Assembly (NCBI GenBank): GCA_037974665.1
Contig: CM075771.1
Coordinates: 5,146,881 to 5,210,880 of the forward strand
Direction of reading: 5' to 3'
From: Ehretia macrophylla
Taxonomy: Eukaryota > Streptophyta > Magnoliopsida > Boraginales > Ehretiaceae
DNA: 64,000 nt
This document shows positions 21,830 through 34,239 of this stretch, one piece after another. Within the stretch, counting starts at the first letter, position 1. Each line of letters starts with the position of its first letter. The notes beneath the pieces were generated by a model. That model did not search any database. It was not told the DNA's origin and saw only the letters and a program-made list of their open reading frames with translations. The translations under genes were made by a program, and so were the position numbers.

Positions 21830-22388
21830 ATCATGTTGAGGGCACAATTCCTCTATGTGTTAATGGTTCACAGTGCCAGCCTAGAGAGATGGCCCATTCA
21901 AAAGGCCTAATAGGCTTAACGACATCCCATCCATTTCAACATAGCAGCATCCTCGCAAGATGTGATATCGACACGTTGTAGTGCCCTCTGATGTTCCGCG
22001 AGTCAGGTTGTCATCCTTTTAACAGCTCACGATGTACAATCCGGGACAAAAAAATAGAGCAAAAGAACAAAAGTGGTCTGAAATTGATGAAAATGTTCGA
22101 TTTTGGGCTAAAAAAATGGGCACAGCGAGCAACCTGGCTGCCCCCTGTTGTAGAGCTCTCAGAGAGCTTTGCAACGGTATACTGTGAGCCACATAACTCC
22201 TTGCGGATCAAAAGTTAAGGGCACCGAAGCGACGGAGACCTGGTCACAAACCCTACGCCCTCGGTTTGCGTGCCCGGCCTTTAGGTGAAGCGAAGTTGTC
22301 TTGCCCAATGTTCCGTGGGATTCGGTAATAGAGATTTGGTGGATAAAGTATCTTGCCAACAATAACCAGGGCAAACACCTTTGAAAAG

Positions 22389-22507
22389 GGGGTGCATCAC
22401 GAGGACTTCCAAGGCGGTCACCCATCCTAGTACTACTCTCGCCCAAGCACGCTTAACTTTGGAGTTCTGATGGGATCCGGTAGATTAGTGCTGGTATGAT
22501 CGCACCC
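22389..22507 (-). rRNA. 5S rRNA gene, unit 28
   Basis: Six changes (core 8, 22, 26, 71, 93, 94). The normally T8 tract is broken (GGCAAACACCTTTGAAAAG on the + strand), leaving the T4 run as the only good terminator. Confidence 0.9.
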
Positions 22508-23064
22508 GTCATGTTGAGGGTACAATTCCTATATGTGTTAAAGGTTCATAGTGCCAGCCTAGAAAGATGGCCCATTCAAAAGGCCCAATGGGGTCAACGA
22601 CAACCCATCCGCTTCAACAATGCAGTATCCTCGCAAGATGTTAAATCGACACGTTGTAGGGCCCTCTGATGCACCGCGAGTCAGGTTGTCGTCCTTTTAA
22701 CGGCTCACGACGTACGATCCGTGACAGAAAAACAGGTCAAAAGAAGAAAAGTGTCCTGAAACTAATGCAACGTTTGATTTTGGGATCCAAAAATGGGCAC
22801 AGTGAGCAAGCTAGCTATCCCCGTCGTGGAGCTCTAAGAGAGCTTTGCAACGGTATGCTGTGCGCGTCCTAACACCATACGGATCAAAAGCTATGGGCAC
22901 CGGAGCGACGAAGACCTGGTCACAAACCCTACGCCCTCGATTTGAGGGCCCGGCCTCTACGTTAAGCAAAGTTGTCTTTCCCAATGTTCCGTGTGATTCG
23001 GTAACAGAGATTTGGTGGATAAAGTATCTTGGCAACCCTAACCAGGGCAAAAAAAATTGAAAAT

Positions 23065-23183
23065 GGGGTGCAACACGAGGACATCCCTGGGGGTCACACA
23101 TCCGAGCATTACTCTCGCCCAAGCACGCGTAACATCGGAGTTCTCATGGGATGCGGTGCATTAGTGCTGGTATGGCCACACCC
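23065..23183 (-). rRNA. 5S rRNA gene, unit 29 (degenerate)
   Basis: Thirteen changes (core 18, 23, 33, 39, 42, 44, 64, 69, 80, 88, 110, 111, 113), in both boxes A and C. Probably a pseudogene although full length. Confidence 0.83.
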
Positions 23184-23739
23184 GTCATGTTGAGGGCACA
23201 ATTCCTATATGTGTTAACGGTTCACAGTGCCAGCCTAGTGAGATGGCCCATTCAAAAGGCCAAATATGCTTAACGACAACCCATCCGCTTCAACAACGCA
23301 GCATCCACGCAAGACGTGATATCGGCACGTTGTAGGGCCCTCTGATGTCCAGCGAGTCAGGTTGTCGTCCTTTTAACTGATCACGACGTACGATCCGGGA
23401 TGGAAAAACAGGGCAAAAGAAGAAAAGTGTCCTGAAACTGATGAAAACGTTCGATTTTGGGCTCCAAAAATGGGCACAACGAGCAAGCTGGCTGCCCCCG
23501 TCGTAGAGCTCTCAAAGAGCTTTACAACGGTATGCTGTGCGCCGCGTAACTCATTACGGATCAAATGTTATGGGCACCGGAGCGACAGAGACCTGGTCAC
23601 AAACCCTACGCCCTCGGTTTGCGGGCCCGGCCTCTACGTGAAGCGAAGTTGTCTTGCCCAATATTCCGTGGGATTCGGTAAAAGAGATTTGGTGGATAAA
23701 GTATCTTGGCAACCCTAACCAGGGCAAAAAATTGAAAAG

Positions 23740-23858
23740 GGGGTGCAACACGAGGACTTCCCAGGGGGTCACCCATCCTAGTACTACTATCGCCCAAGCA
23801 CGCTTAACTTCAGAGTTCTGATGGGATCCGGTGCATTAGTGCTGGTATGATCGCACCC
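23740..23858 (-). rRNA. 5S rRNA gene, unit 30
   Basis: Only two changes (core 49 and 72), the fewest of any 119-bp copy. Core 49 is in the IE (G to U in the RNA). TATA region is CAAATAGG. Confidence 0.96.
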
Positions 23859-24416
23859 GTCATGTTGAGGGCACAATTCCTATTTGTGTTAACGGTTCAC
23901 AGTGCCAGCCTAGAGAGATGGCCCATTCAAAAGGCCCAATGGGCTTAACGACATCCCATCCGTTTCAACATCGCAGCATCCTCGCAAGATGTGATATCGA
24001 CACGTTGTAGTGCTCTCTAATGTGCCGCGAGCCAGGTTGTCGTCCTTTTAACAACTCACGACGTACAATCCGGGACAAAAAAATAGAGCGAAAGAACAAA
24101 AGTAGTCTGAAATTGATGAAAACGTTCGATTTTGTGCTCCAAAAATGGGCACAGCGAGCAAGCTGGCTGCCCCCGTCGTAGAGCTCTCAGAGAGCTTTGT
24201 AACGGTCTACTGTGAGCCACATAACTCCTTACGGATCAAAAGTTATGGGCACCGAAGCGACGGAGACCTGGTCACAAACCCTACGCCCTCGGTTTGCGTG
24301 CCCGGCCTTTACGTGAAGCGAAGTTGTCTTGCCCAATGTTCCGTGGGTTTCGGTAATAGAGATTTGGTGGATAAAGTATCTTGGCAACCCTAACCAGGGC
24401 AAAAAAAATTGAAAAG

Positions 24417-24535
24417 GGGGTACAACACGAGGACTTCCAAGGGGGTCACCCATCCTAGTACTACTCTCGCCCAAGCACGCTTAACTTTGGAGTTCTGATG
24501 GGATCCGGTGCATTAGTGCTGGTATGATCGTACCC
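24417..24535 (-). rRNA. 5S rRNA gene, unit 31
   Basis: Four changes (core 5, 22, 71, 114). Core 5 and 114 pair with each other in helix I of a normal 5S RNA (RNA nt 114 with nt 5), so both sides of that pair are altered. Confidence 0.93.
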
Positions 24536-25090
24536 GTCATGTTGAGGGCACAATTCCTATATGTGTTAAAGGTTCACAGTGCCAGCCTAGAGAGATGGCC
24601 CATTCAAAAGGCCCAATGGGCTCAACGACAACCCATCCACTTCAACAACGTAGCATCCTGCAAGATGTGAAATCGACACATTGTAGGGCCCTCTGATGTA
24701 CCGCGAGTCAGGTTGTAGTCCTTTTAACAGCTCACGACCTACGATCCGTGACAGAAAAATAGGGCAAAAGAAGAAAAGTGGCCTGAAACTGATGAAACCT
24801 TTGATTTTGGGATCCAAAAATTGGCACAGTGAGCGAGCTAGTTGTCCCCGTCGTAGAGATCTAAGAGAGCTTTGCAACGGTATGCTGTGCGCGTCCTAAC
24901 TCCTTACGGATCAAAAGTTATGGGCACCGGAGCGACGGAGACTTGGTCACAAACCCTATGACCTCGGTTTGCGAGCCCTGCCTCTACGTGAAGCGAAGTT
25001 GTCTTACCCAATGTTCCGTGGGATTCAGTAATAGTGATTGGTGGATAAATTATCTTGGCAACCCTAACCCGGGCAAAAAAAATTGAAAAG

Positions 25091-25209
25091 GCGGTGCAAC
25101 ACGAGGACTTCCCAAGGGGTCACTCATCCAAGTACTACTCTCGCCCAAGCATGCTTAACTTCGTAGTTCTGATGGGATCCGGTGTATTAGTACTGGTATG
25201 ATCGCACCA
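25091..25209 (-). rRNA. 5S rRNA gene, unit 32
   Basis: Nine changes (core 1, 24, 33, 39, 61, 73, 94, 101, 118), four in box C or at its edge. Start base is T in the RNA sense. Same lineage as units 33, 35 and 36. Confidence 0.88.
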
Positions 25210-25766
25210 GTCATGTTGAGGGCACAATTCCTATATGTGTTAACGGTTCACAGTCCCAGCCTAGAGAGATGGCCCATTCAAAATTCCCAATGGGCTTAAC
25301 GATAACCCATCCGCTTCAACAACGCAGCATCCTCGCAAGACGTGATATCGACACGTTGTAGGGACCTCTGATGTTCCACGAGTCAGGTTGTCGTCCTTTT
25401 AACAGCTCACGACGTACAATCCGGGACGAAAAAATAGAGCAAAAGAACAAAAGTGGCCGAAAACTGATGAAAACTTTCAATTTTGGGCTCCAAAAATGGG
25501 CACAACGAGCAAGCTGGATGCCCCCGTCGTAGAGCTCTCAAAGTGCTTTGCAACGGTATGCTGTGCGCCGCGTAACTCCTTACGGATCAAAAGTTATGGG
25601 CACCGGAGCGACGGAGACCTGGTCACAAACTCTACGCCCTCGGTTTGCGGGCCCGGCCTCTACGTGAAGCGAAGTTGTCTTACCCAATGTTCCGTGGGAT
25701 TCAGTAATAGTTATTTGGTGGATAAATATCTTGGCAACCCTAACCCGGGCAAAAAAAATTGAAAAG

Positions 25767-25885
25767 GCGGTGCAACACGAGGACTTCCCAAGGGGTCACT
25801 CATCCTAGTACTACTCTCGCCCAAGCATGCTTAACTTCGTAGTTCTGATGGGATCCGGTGCATTAGTGCTGGTATGATCGCACCA
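25767..25885 (-). rRNA. 5S rRNA gene, unit 33
   Basis: Six changes (core 1, 24, 33, 61, 73, 118), all shared with unit 32. Confidence 0.9.
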
Positions 25886-26442
25886 GTCATGTTGAGGGCA
25901 CAATTCCTATATGTGTTAACGGTTCACAGTCCCAGCCTAGAGAGATGGCCCATTCAAAATGCCTAATGGGCTTAACGACAACCCATCCGCTTCAACAACG
26001 CAGCATCCTCGCAAGACGTGATATCGACACGTTGTAGGGCCCTCTGATGTCTCGCGAGTCAGGTTGTCGTCCTTTTAACAGCTCACGACGTACGATCCGG
26101 GACATAAAAATAGAGGAAAAGAACAAAAGTGGCCTGAAACTGATGAAAACTTTCAATTTTTGTTCCAAAAATGGGGACAATGAGCAAGCTGGATGCCCCC
26201 GTCGTAGAGCTCTCAAAGAGCTTTGCAACGGTATGCTGTGCGCCGCGTAACTCCTTACGGATCAAAAGTTATGGGCACCGGAGCGACGGAGACCGGGTCA
26301 CAAACCCTACGCCCTCGGTTTGCGGGCCCGGCCTCTACGTGAAGCGAAGTTTTCTTGCCCAATGTTCCGTGGGATTTGGTAATAGAGATTTGGTGGATAA
26401 AGTATCTTGGTAACCCTAACCAGGGCAAAAAAAATTGAAAAG

Positions 26443-26561
26443 GGGGTGCAACACGAGGACTTCCCTAGGGGTCACCCATCCTAGTACTACTCTTGCCCAA
26501 GCACGCTTAACTTCGGAGTTCTGATGGGATCCGGGGCATTAGTACTGGTATGATCGCACCC
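26443..26561 (-). rRNA. 5S rRNA gene, unit 34
   Basis: Five changes (core 23, 24, 51, 92, 101); CTCTTGCC replaces CTCTCGCC in the IE, a CpG transition. Confidence 0.92.
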
Positions 26562-27117
26562 GTCATGTTGAGGGCAAAATTCCTATATGTGTTAACGGTT
26601 CACAGTGCCAGCCTAGAGAGATGGCCCATTCAAAAGGCCCAATGGGCTCAACGACAACCCATCCACTTCAACAACGCAGCATCCTCGCAAGATGTGAAAT
26701 TGACACGTTGTAGGGCCCTCTGATGTACCGCGAGTAAGGTTGTCGTCCTTTTAACAGCTCACGACCTACGATCCGTGACAGAAAAACAGGGCAAAAGAAG
26801 AAAAGTGGCCTGAAACTGATGAAATGTTTGATTTGGGATCCAAAAATGGGCACAGTGAGCAAGCTAGTTGTCCCCGTCGTAGAGCTCTAAGAGAGCTTTG
26901 CAACGGTATGCAGTGCGCGTCCTAACTCCTTACGAATCAAAAGTTATGGGCACCGGAGCGACGGAGACCTGGTCACAAACCCTACGACCTCGGTTTGCGA
27001 GCCCAGCCTCTACGTGAAGCGAAGTTGTCTTACCCAATGTTCCGTGGGATTCAGTAATAGTGATTTGGTGGATAAATTATCTTGGCAACCCTAACCCGGG
27101 CAAAAAAAATTGAAAAG

Positions 27118-27236
27118 GCGGTGCAACACAAGGACTTCCCAAGGGGTCACTCATCCTAGTACTACTCTCGCCCAAGCATGCTTAACTTCGTAGTTCTGAT
27201 GGGATCCGGTGCATTAGTACTGGTATGATCGCACCA
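27118..27236 (-). rRNA. 5S rRNA gene, unit 35
   Basis: Eight changes (core 1, 12, 24, 33, 61, 73, 101, 118). It lies exactly three units from unit 32 and shares most of its variants. Confidence 0.89.
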
Positions 27237-27794
27237 GTCATGTTGAGGGCACAATTCCTATATGTGTTAACGGTTCACAGTCCCAGCCTAGAGAGATGGC
27301 CCATTCAAAATTCCCAATGGGCTTAACGACAACCCATCTACTTCAACAACGTAGCATCCTCGCAAGACGTGATATCGACACGTTGTAGGGACCTCTGATG
27401 TTCCACGAGTCAGGTTGTTGTCCTTTTAACAGCTCACGACGTACAATTCGGGATGAAAAAATAGAGCAAAAGAACAAAACTGGCCTGAAACTGATGAAAA
27501 CTTTCAATTTTGGGCTCCAAAAATGGGCACAACGAGCAAGCTGGCTGCCCCCGTCGTAGAGCTCTCAAAGTGCTTTGTAACGGTATGCTGTGCGACGCGT
27601 AACTCCTTATGGATCAAAAGTTATGGGCATCGGAGCGACGAGGACCTGGTCACAAACCCTACGCCCTTGGTTTGCGGGCCCGGCCTCTACGTGAAGCGAA
27701 GTTGTCTTGCCCAATGTTCTGTGGGATTCAGTAATAGTTATTTGGTGGATAAATTATCTTGGCAACCCTAACCCGGGCAAAAAAAATTGAAAAA

Positions 27795-27833
27795 GCGGTG
27801 CAACACGAGGACTTCCCAAGGGGTCACTCATCC
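27795..27833 (-). pseudogene. Truncated 5S rRNA pseudogene, unit 36
   Basis: Only the last 39 bp remain (RNA 3' part, with box C largely kept but box A, IE, the 5' half and the promoter gone). At CATCC the sequence jumps straight to the upstream-spacer stretch TTTTAACAGCTCACGAC. TCC is present at both parental breakpoints (for example 297-299 and 563-565 in unit 1), implying a deletion of about 266 bp through 3-bp microhomology. Cannot make 5S RNA. Confidence 0.93.
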
Positions 27834-28204
27834 TTTTAACAGCTCACGACGTACGATCCCGGACGAAAAAATAGGGCAAAAGAAGAAAAGTGTCCTGAAA
27901 CTAACAAAAACGTTCGATTTTGGGCTCCAAAAATGGGCAAAGCAAGCAAGGTGGTTGCCCCCATCGTAGAGCTCTCAGAGAGCTTTGTAACGGTATGCTG
28001 AACGCTGCGTAACTTCTTACGGATCAAAAGTTATGGGCAACGGAGCGACAGAGACCTGGTCACAAACCCTAAGCCCTCGGTTTGTGGGCCCAGCCTCTAC
28101 GTGAAGCGAAGTTGTCTTGCCCAATGTTCCGTGGGATTCGGCAATAGAGATTTGGTGGATAAAGTATCTTGGCAACCCTAACCAGGGCAAAAAAAATTGA
28201 AAAG

Positions 28205-28265
28205 GGGGTGCAACACGAGGACTTCTCTGGGGGTCACCCATCCTAGTGCTGTTATGATCGCATCC
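28205..28265 (-). pseudogene. Internally deleted 5S rRNA pseudogene, unit 37
   Basis: 61 bp instead of 119. CATCCTAGT joins directly to GCTGTTATG, removing 58 bp that include box A and the IE. TAGT occurs at both breakpoints of a normal gene (core 39-42 and 97-100), so a microhomology deletion is likely. Start region reads GCATCC (core 116 changed), like units 43 and 45. Confidence 0.93.
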
Positions 28266-28822
28266 GTCATGCTGAGGGCACAATTCCAATATGTGTTAAC
28301 GGTTCACAGTGCTAGCCTAGAGAGATAGCCCATTCAAAAGGCCCAATGGGCTTAACGACAACCTATCCGCTTCAACAACGCAGCATCCTCGCAAGACGTG
28401 ATATCGACACGTTGTAGGGCCCTCTAATTTACCAAGAGTAAGGTTGTCGTCCTTTTAACAACTCACGATGTACGATCCGGGATGGAAAAATAGGCAAAAG
28501 AAGAAAAGTGTCCTGAAACTGATGAAAACGTTCAATTGTGGGCTCCAAAAAGGGCACAGCGAGCAAGAAGGCTGCCCCCGTCGTAGAGCTCTCAGAGTGC
28601 TTTGCAACGGTATGCTGTGCGCCGCGTAACTCCATACGGATGAAAAGTTATGTGCACCGGAGCAACGGAGACCTGGTCACAAACCCTACGCCCTCAGTTT
28701 GCGGGCCCGGCCTCTACGTGAAGCGAAGTTGTCTTTCCCAATGTTCCGTGGGTTTCGGTAATGGAGATTTGATGGATAGAGTATCTTGGCAACCCTGACC
28801 AGGGCAAATAAAATTGAAAAAG

Positions 28823-28941
28823 GGGGTGCAACACGAGGACTTCCCAGGGGGTCACCCATCCTAGTACTACTCTCGCCCAAGTACGCTTAACTTAGGAGTT
28901 CTGATGGGATCCGGTGCATTAGTGCTGGTATGATTGCACCC
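28823..28941 (-). rRNA. 5S rRNA gene, unit 38
   Basis: Three changes (core 59, 71, 112). Box C and IE are intact, and T4 and T8 terminators are close to normal. TATA region reads CAGATTTAGG, weaker than usual. Confidence 0.94.
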
Positions 28942-29500
28942 GTTATGCTGAGGGCACAATTCCTAAATCTGTTAACGGTTCACAGTGCCAGCCAAGAGAG
29001 ATGGCCCATTCAAAAGGTCCAATGGGCTTAACGACAACCCATCCACTTCAACAACGCAGAATCCTCGCAATACTTGATATCAACAAGTTGTAGGGCCCTC
29101 TTATGTCCCGCGAGTTAGTTTGTCGTCCTTTTAACAATTCACGACGTACCATCCGGGACGGAAAAATAGAGCAAAGGAAAAATAGTGGCCTGCAACTGAT
29201 GAAACCGTTCCATTTTGGGCTCCAAAAATGGGCACAACGAGCAAGCAAGCTTTCCCAATCGTAGAGCTCTCAGAGAGCTTTGTAACGGTATGTTGTGCGC
29301 CATATAACTCCATACGGATCAAAAGTTATGGGCACCGGAGCGACAGAGGCCTGGTCACAAAACCTACGCCCTCGATTTCCGGGCCCGGCCTCTACGTGAA
29401 GCGAAGTTGTCTTGTCCAATGTTCCGTGGGATTCGATAATAGAGATTTGGCATATAAAGTATCTTGGCAACCCTAACCAGGGCAAAAAAAAATTGAAAAG

Positions 29501-29619
29501 GGGTTGCAACACGAGGACTTCCCAAGGGGTCACCCATCCTAGTACTACTATCGCCCAAGCACGCTTAACTTCGGAGTTCTGATGGGATCCGGTACATTAG
29601 TGCTGGTATGATCGCACCC
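29501..29619 (-). rRNA. 5S rRNA gene, unit 39
   Basis: Four changes (core 3, 24, 49, 93). Core 49 repeats the IE change of unit 30. Confidence 0.93.
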
Positions 29620-30177
29620 GTCATGTTGAGGGCACAATTCCTATATGTGTTAACGGTTCACAGTGCCAGCCTAGAGAGACGGCCCATTCAAAAGGCCCAA
29701 TAGGCTTAACGACAACCCATCCGCTTCAACAACGCAGCATCCTCGCAAGACGTGATATCGACACATTGTAGAGCCCTCCGATGTACCTTGAGTCAGGTTG
29801 TCGTCCTTTTAACATCTCACGACGTATGATTCGGTATAGAAAAATAGGGCAAAAGAAGAAAAGTGTCCTGAAACTGATGAAAACATTCGATTTTGGGCTC
29901 CAAAAATGGGCACAGTGAGCAAGCTGGCTTCCCCCGTCGTAGAGCTCTCGGAGAGCTTTGCAACGGTATGTTGTGCGCCGCATAACTCCTTACGGATCAA
30001 AAGTTATGGGCGTCGGAGCGACGGAGACCTGGTCAGAAACCCTACGCCCTCGGTTTGAGGGTCCGGCCGCTACGTGAAGTGAAGTTGTCTTGCCCAATAT
30101 TCCGTGGGATTCGGTAATAGAGATTTGGTGGATAAAGTATCTTGACAACCCTAACCAGGGCAAAAAAAATTGAAAAG

Positions 30178-30296
30178 GGGGTGCAACACGAGGACTTCAC
30201 AGGGGGTCACCCATCCTAGTACTACTCTCGCCCAAGCACGCTTAACTTCAGAGTTCTGATGGGATCCGGTGCATTATTGCTTGTATGATCGCAACC
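30178..30296 (-). rRNA. 5S rRNA gene, unit 40
   Basis: Five changes (core 21, 72, 99, 104, 116). Control boxes intact. Confidence 0.92.
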
Positions 30297-30853
30297 GTCA
30301 TGTTTAGGGCACAATTCCTATATGTGTTAACGGTTCACAGTGCCAACCTAGAGAGATGGCCCATTCAAAAGGCCCAATGGGCTTAAAGAGAACCCATTCG
30401 GTTCAACAACGCAGCATCCTCGCAAGACGTGATATCGACACGTTGGAGGACCCTCTAATGTACCGCAAGTCAGGTTGTCGTCCTTTTAACAGCACACGTC
30501 GTACGATCCGGGATGGAAAAACAGGGAAAAGAAGAAAAGTGTCCTGAAACTGATGATAACATTCAAATTTTGGCTACAAAAAAGGGCAAAGAAAGCAAGC
30601 TAGCTGACCCCGTCGTAGAGCTCTCAGAGAGCTTTGCAACGGTATGCTGTGCGCCGCGTAACTCCTTACGAATCAAAAGTTATGGACACCGAAGCGACGG
30701 AGACCTGGTCACAAACACTATGCCCTCGGTTTGCTGGCCCGACATCTACGTGAAGCGAAGTTGTCTTGCCCAATGTTCCTTGGGATTCGGTAAAAGGGAT
30801 TTGGAGGATAAAGTATCTTCGCAACCCTAACCAGGGCAAAAAAAATTGAAAAG

Positions 30854-30972
30854 GGGGTGCAACACGAGGACTTCCCAGGGGGTCACCCATCCTAGTTCTA
30901 CTCTCGCCCAAGCACGCTTAACTTCGGAGTTCTGATGGGATCCAGTGCATTAGTGCTGGTACGATCGCACCC
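30854..30972 (-). rRNA. 5S rRNA gene, unit 41
   Basis: Three changes (core 43, 90, 108), none in box A, IE or box C. TATA region is CGTATAGG. A reasonable candidate for an expressible copy. Confidence 0.95.
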
Positions 30973-31530
30973 GTCATGTTGAGTGCACAATTCCTATACG
31001 TGTTAACGGTTCACAGTGCCAACCTAGAGAGATGGCCTATTCAAAAGGCCCAATGGGCTTAACGACAACCCATCCGCTTCAACAACGCAGCATCCTCGCA
31101 AGACGTGATATCGACACGTTGTAGGGCCCTCTGATGTACCGCGAGTCAAGTTGTCGTCCTTTTAACAGCTCACGACGTACGATTAGGGACAGAAAAATAG
31201 AGCAAAACACCAAAAGCGGCCTAAAACTGATGAAAACGTTCGATTTTGGGCGCCAAAAAGTTGCACAGCGAGCAAGCTGGCTACCCCCGTCGTAGAGCTC
31301 TCAGAGAGCTTTGCAACGGTATGCTGTGCATCGCGTAACACCTTACGGATCAAAAGTTATGGGCACCGGAGTGACGGAGACCTGGTCACAAACCCTACGC
31401 CCTCAGTTTGTGGGCCCGGCCTCTACGTAAAGCGAAGTTGTGTTGCCCAATGTTCCGTGGGATTCGGTAATAGAGATTTGGTGGATAAAGTATCTTGGCA
31501 ACCCTAACCAGGGCAAAAAAAATTGGAAAG

Positions 31531-31649
31531 GGGGTGCAACACGAGGACTACCCAGGGGGTCACCCATCCTTGTACTACTCTCGCCCAAGCACGCTTAACT
31601 TCGGAGTTCTGATGGGATTCGTTACATTAGTGCTGGTATGATCGCACCC
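31531..31649 (-). rRNA. 5S rRNA gene, unit 42
   Basis: Five changes (core 19, 40, 88, 91, 93). The first T run is only TTT (CCCCTTTCC), so termination would rely on T8. Confidence 0.92.
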
Positions 31650-32207
31650 GTCAAGTTGAGGGCACAATTCCTATATGTGTTAACCGTTCACAGTGCCAGC
31701 CTAGAAAGATGGCCCATTCAACAGGCCCAATGGGCTTAACGACAACCTATCCGCTTCAATAACGCAGCATCCTCGCAAGACGTGATATCGACACGTTGTA
31801 GGGACCTCTGATGTACCGCGAGTTTGGTTGTCGTCCTTTTAACAGCTCATGACGTACGATCCGGGACGGAAAAACAGGGCAAACGAAGAAAAGTGTCCTG
31901 AAACTGATGAAAACATTCAATTTTGGGCTTCAAAAATGGGCAGAGCGAGCAAGTTGGCTGTCCTCGTCGTAGAGCTCTCAGAGAGCTTTGCAACGGCATG
32001 CTGTGTGCCGCGTAACTCCTTACGGATCAAAAGTTATGGTCACCGGAGCGACGGAGACTTGGTCACAAACCCTACGCCCTCGATTTGCTTGCCCGGCTTC
32101 TACGTGAAGCGAAGTTGTCTTGCCCAATGTTCCATGGGATTCGGTAACAAAGATTTGGAGGATAAAATATCTTGGCAATCCTAACCAAGGCAAAAAAAAT
32201 TGAAAAG

Positions 32208-32326
32208 GGGGTGCAACACGAGGACTTTCCAGGGGGTCACCCATCCTAGTACTACTCTCGCCCAAGCACACTTAACTTCAGAGTTCTGATGGGATCCGGT
32301 GTACTAGTGCTGTTATGATCGCATCC
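32208..32326 (-). rRNA. 5S rRNA gene, unit 43
   Basis: Seven changes (core 20, 62, 72, 94, 96, 105, 116). The combination GTACTAG and GTTATG recurs in unit 45, 1355 bp away. Confidence 0.9.
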
Positions 32327-32884
32327 GTCATGCTGAGGGCACAATTCCTATATCTGTTAACGGTTCACAGTGCTAGCCGAGAGAGATAGCCCATTCAAAA
32401 GGCCCAATGGGCTTAACGACAACCCATTCGCTTTAACAACGCAGCATCCTCGCAAGACGTGATATTGACACATTGTAGGGCCCTCTGATGTATCGCGAGT
32501 GAGGTTGTCGTCCTTTTAACAGCTCACGACGTACGATACGGGACGAAAAAACACGGCAAAAGAAGAAAAATGTCCTGAAACTGATGAAAACGTTGGATTT
32601 TGGGCTCCAAAAAGAGGCACAGCAAGCAGGCTAGCTGCCCTCGTCGTAGAGCTCTCAGAGAGCTTTGCAACGGTATGATGTGCGCCACTTAACTCCTTAT
32701 GGATCAAAAGTTATGGGCACCGGAGCGACGGAGACTTGGTCACAAACCCTACGCCCTCGGTTTGCTGGCCCGGCCTCTACGTGAATCGAAGTTGTCTTGC
32801 CCAATGTTCCGTCGGATTCGGTAACAGAGATTTGGAGGATAAAATATCTTGGCAATCCTAACCAGGGCAAAAAAAATTGAAAAG

Positions 32885-33003
32885 GGGGTGCAACACGAGG
32901 ACTACCCAGGGGGTCACCCATCCTAGTACTACTCTCGCCCAAGCACGCTTAACTTCGGAGTTCTGGTGGGATCCGTTGCATTAGTGCTGGTATGATCGCA
33001 CCC
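32885..33003 (-). rRNA. 5S rRNA gene, unit 44
   Basis: Three changes (core 19, 81, 91), control boxes intact. The -3 to -1 region is changed (CCCAGCATG on the + strand), so the -1 base is T. Confidence 0.94.
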
Positions 33004-33562
33004 AGCATGATGAGGGCACAATTCCTATATGTGTTAACGGTTCACAGTACCAGCCTAGAGAGATGGCCCATTCAAAAGGCCCAATGGGCTTAACGACAAC
33101 CCATTCGCTTGAACAACGCAGCATCCTCGCAAGACGTGATATTGACACATTGTAGGGCCCTCAGATGCACCGCGAGTCAGGTTGTCGTCCTTTTAACGGC
33201 TCACGACGTAGGATACGGGACGGATAAACAAGGCAAAAGAAGAAAAGTGTCCTGAAACTGATGAAAACGTTGGATTTTAGGCTCCCAAAAGGGGCACAAC
33301 GAGCAAGCTGGCTGCCCTCGTCGTAAAGCTCTCAGAGAGCTTTGCAACGGTATGCCGTGCGCCGCGTAACTCCTTACGGATCAAAAGTTATGGGCACCGG
33401 AGCGACGGAGACCTGGTCACAAACCCTACGCCCTCGGTTTGCGGGCCCGGCCTCTACGTGAAGCGAAGTTGTCTTACCCAATGTTCTGTGGGATTCGGTA
33501 ATAGATATTTGGTGGATAAAGTATCTTGACAACCCTAACCAAGGCAAAAGAAATTTGAAAAG

Positions 33563-33681
33563 GGGGTGCAACACGAGGACTTCCCAGGGGGTCACCCATC
33601 CTAGTACTATTCTCGCCCAAGCACGCTTAACATCAGAGTTCTGATGGGATCCGGTGTACTAGTGCTGTTATGATCGCATCC
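33563..33681 (-). rRNA. 5S rRNA gene, unit 45
   Basis: Seven changes (core 47, 69, 72, 94, 96, 105, 116); core 47 and 69 touch the IE and box A edges. Confidence 0.9.
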
Positions 33682-34239
33682 GTCATGCTGAGGGCACAAT
33701 TCCTATATCTGTTAACGGTTCACAGTGCTAGCCGAGAGAGATAGCCCATTCAAAAGGCCCAATGGGCTTAACGACTACCCATTCGCTTTAACAACGTAGC
33801 ATCCTCGCAAGACGTGATATTAACACATTGTAGGGCCCTCTGATGTACCGCGAGTGAGGTTGTCGTCCTTTTAACAGCTCACGACGTATGATACGGGACG
33901 AAAAAACACGGCAAAAGAAGAAAAATATCCTGAAACAGCTGAAAACGTTGGATTTTGGGCTCCAAAAAGAGGCATAGCAAGCAGGCTGGCTACCCTCGTC
34001 GTAGAGCTCTCAGAGAGCTTTGCAACGGTATGCTGTGCGCCACGTAACTCCTTATGGATCAAAAGTTATGGGCACCGGAGCGACGGAGACTTGGTCACAA
34101 ACCCTACGCCCTCGGTTTGCTGGCCCGGTTTCTACGTGAATCGAAGTTGTCTTGCCCAATGTTCCGTGGGATTCGGTAACAGAGATTTGGAGGATAAAGT
34201 ATCTTGGCAATCCTAACCAGGGCAAAAAAAATTGAAAAG

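Larger units (their letters stand above)
17308..27833 (-). repeat. 5S rDNA block with three-unit higher-order repeat (units 21-36)
   Basis: Unit types recur every third unit, with about 2028 bp between like copies: units 23/26/29 (starts 19126, 21154, 23183), 24/27/30 (19801, 21829, 23858), and the GCGCGTCCT spacer variant at 22862, 24889 and 26915. Units 32/35 and 33/36 repeat similarly. Spacer content is otherwise as in the rest of the array, with no genes. Confidence 0.85.
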
